Positions 63,727 to 64,000 of a stretch of DNA of 64,000 nt are shown one piece after another. Origin of the DNA: Halopseudomonas phragmitis. Lineage in GTDB: Bacteria; Pseudomonadota; Gammaproteobacteria; Pseudomonadales; Pseudomonadaceae. The notes under the pieces were generated by a model. It did not search any database and was not told where the DNA came from. It worked only from the letters and a program-made list of their open reading frames with translations. A program made the position numbers and the translations under genes. The stretch lies in NCBI RefSeq assembly GCF_002056295.1, contig NZ_CP020100.1, forward strand, positions 829,501-893,500, read 5' to 3'. How positions within the stretch are numbered: position 1 is the stretch's first letter; the number at the start of each line of letters is the position of its first letter.

Positions 63727-64000
63727 TCAGAAGTTTGCCGGGGTCGTGGCGCTGATCAGCACGCAGGCCGTTTCGAACGGGTTGCGGAAGCGGTGTGGCT
63801 GGTTACTTTCAAAGTAGTAACTGTCGCCGGTGTCGAGAATATAGATCTCGCTGCCAACAGTGAGCTCCAACTGGCCGCTAACCACGATACCGGCTTCTTC
63901 ACCTTCGTGGTTAAGCATATCCGGGCCGGTATCGGAGCCGGGCGGGTAGATTTCGTTGAGGAACGAGAAGGCCCGGTTCGGGTGACCCTTGCCGACCAGC
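63727..64000 (-). CDS. Cupin-domain regulator, C-terminal part (truncated by window)
   Basis: An open frame on the minus strand runs in from the right edge and stops at 63727. About 90 residues are visible, with a cupin domain (IYPPGSDTGPDMLNHEGEE, then GIVVSGQLELTVG and GDSYYFESNQPHRFRNP). This matches the effector half of XRE-cupin regulators of the PuuR/SutR type. The DNA-binding half and start lie outside the window, so regulator status is inferred. Confidence 0.75.
   Translation of the reverse strand, partial: LVGKGHPNRAFSFLNEIYPPGSDTGPDMLNHEGEEAGIVVSGQLELTVGSEIYILDTGDSYYFESNQPHRFRNPFETACVLISATTPANF

Overview
The window looks like a chromosomal segment of a Pseudomonas-like gammaproteobacterium (Pseudomonas sensu lato, possibly the Halopseudomonas/pertucinogena branch). 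The evidence is GC-rich DNA with strong G/C third-position bias, an ntrBC pair, the OpdH-TctCBA/TctDE tricarboxylate module in its Pseudomonas arrangement, an OprD-type porin, MexEF-like efflux and many TonB receptors. I see no rRNA, tRNA, CRISPR array, insertion sequence or phage gene. The assignment rests on family recognition from the sequence alone.

Layout, left to right. 1-2.8 kb: ntrB-ntrC, then a sigma-54 promoter match and a hairpin terminator that together define a tiny NrsZ-like RNA. 2.8-8.6 kb: MarR regulator, a TonB receptor, fhuF, and a hydroxamate-type siderophore receptor behind a Fur-box match. 8.7-16.6 kb: a tightly coupled five-gene signalling island (two histidine kinases, a CheY-like regulator, an HPt-REC-REC-GGDEF cyclase and a REC-HDOD protein). 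16.7-18.9 kb: an SDR and the GltS glutamate symporter. 18.9-23.8 kb: a sulfur-linked block (OsmC; BigR/SqrR-like repressor; two YeeE/YedE half-transporters; SulP permease; DUF2892 protein; cytochrome c'; convergent cytochrome b561). 24-31.3 kb: a catabolic-looking leftward group (flavin monooxygenase, bile-acid-symporter-like carrier, epimerase, SDR, TSUP exporter, SDR) with a divergent AraC regulator and an internal array of palindromic repeats.

31.3-36.8 kb: a persulfide dioxygenase-rhodanese fusion with a CsoR/CstR-like palindrome upstream, then a two-gene RND efflux pair. 36.8-40.3 kb: DUF190-crcB (fluoride) and LysR / ycaC / pirin. 40.3-43.7 kb: pxpABC 5-oxoprolinase and a periplasmic solute-binding-like protein that share a near-identical promoter. 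43.8-48 kb: DUF2946 protein, TonB receptor and PepSY protein, probably a metal or siderophore uptake unit. 48-56 kb: carboxymuconolactone-decarboxylase-like protein, AbrB permease, tctABC, opdH, and divergent tctDE. 56-63.7 kb: AraC regulator divergent from a complete MexEF-OprN-like operon across an intergenic region with three iterons, plus a DUF4136 lipoprotein. The right edge cuts an XRE-cupin type regulator.

Working together: the sulfur block and the persulfide dioxygenase-rhodanese plausibly form a reactive-sulfur import, sensing and detoxification set. The tct module senses and imports tricarboxylates. The signalling island probably joins phosphotransfer to cyclic-di-GMP synthesis. The two strongest candidates for under-described biology are the minimal NrsZ-like RNA behind ntrC and the HPt-containing cyclase island.
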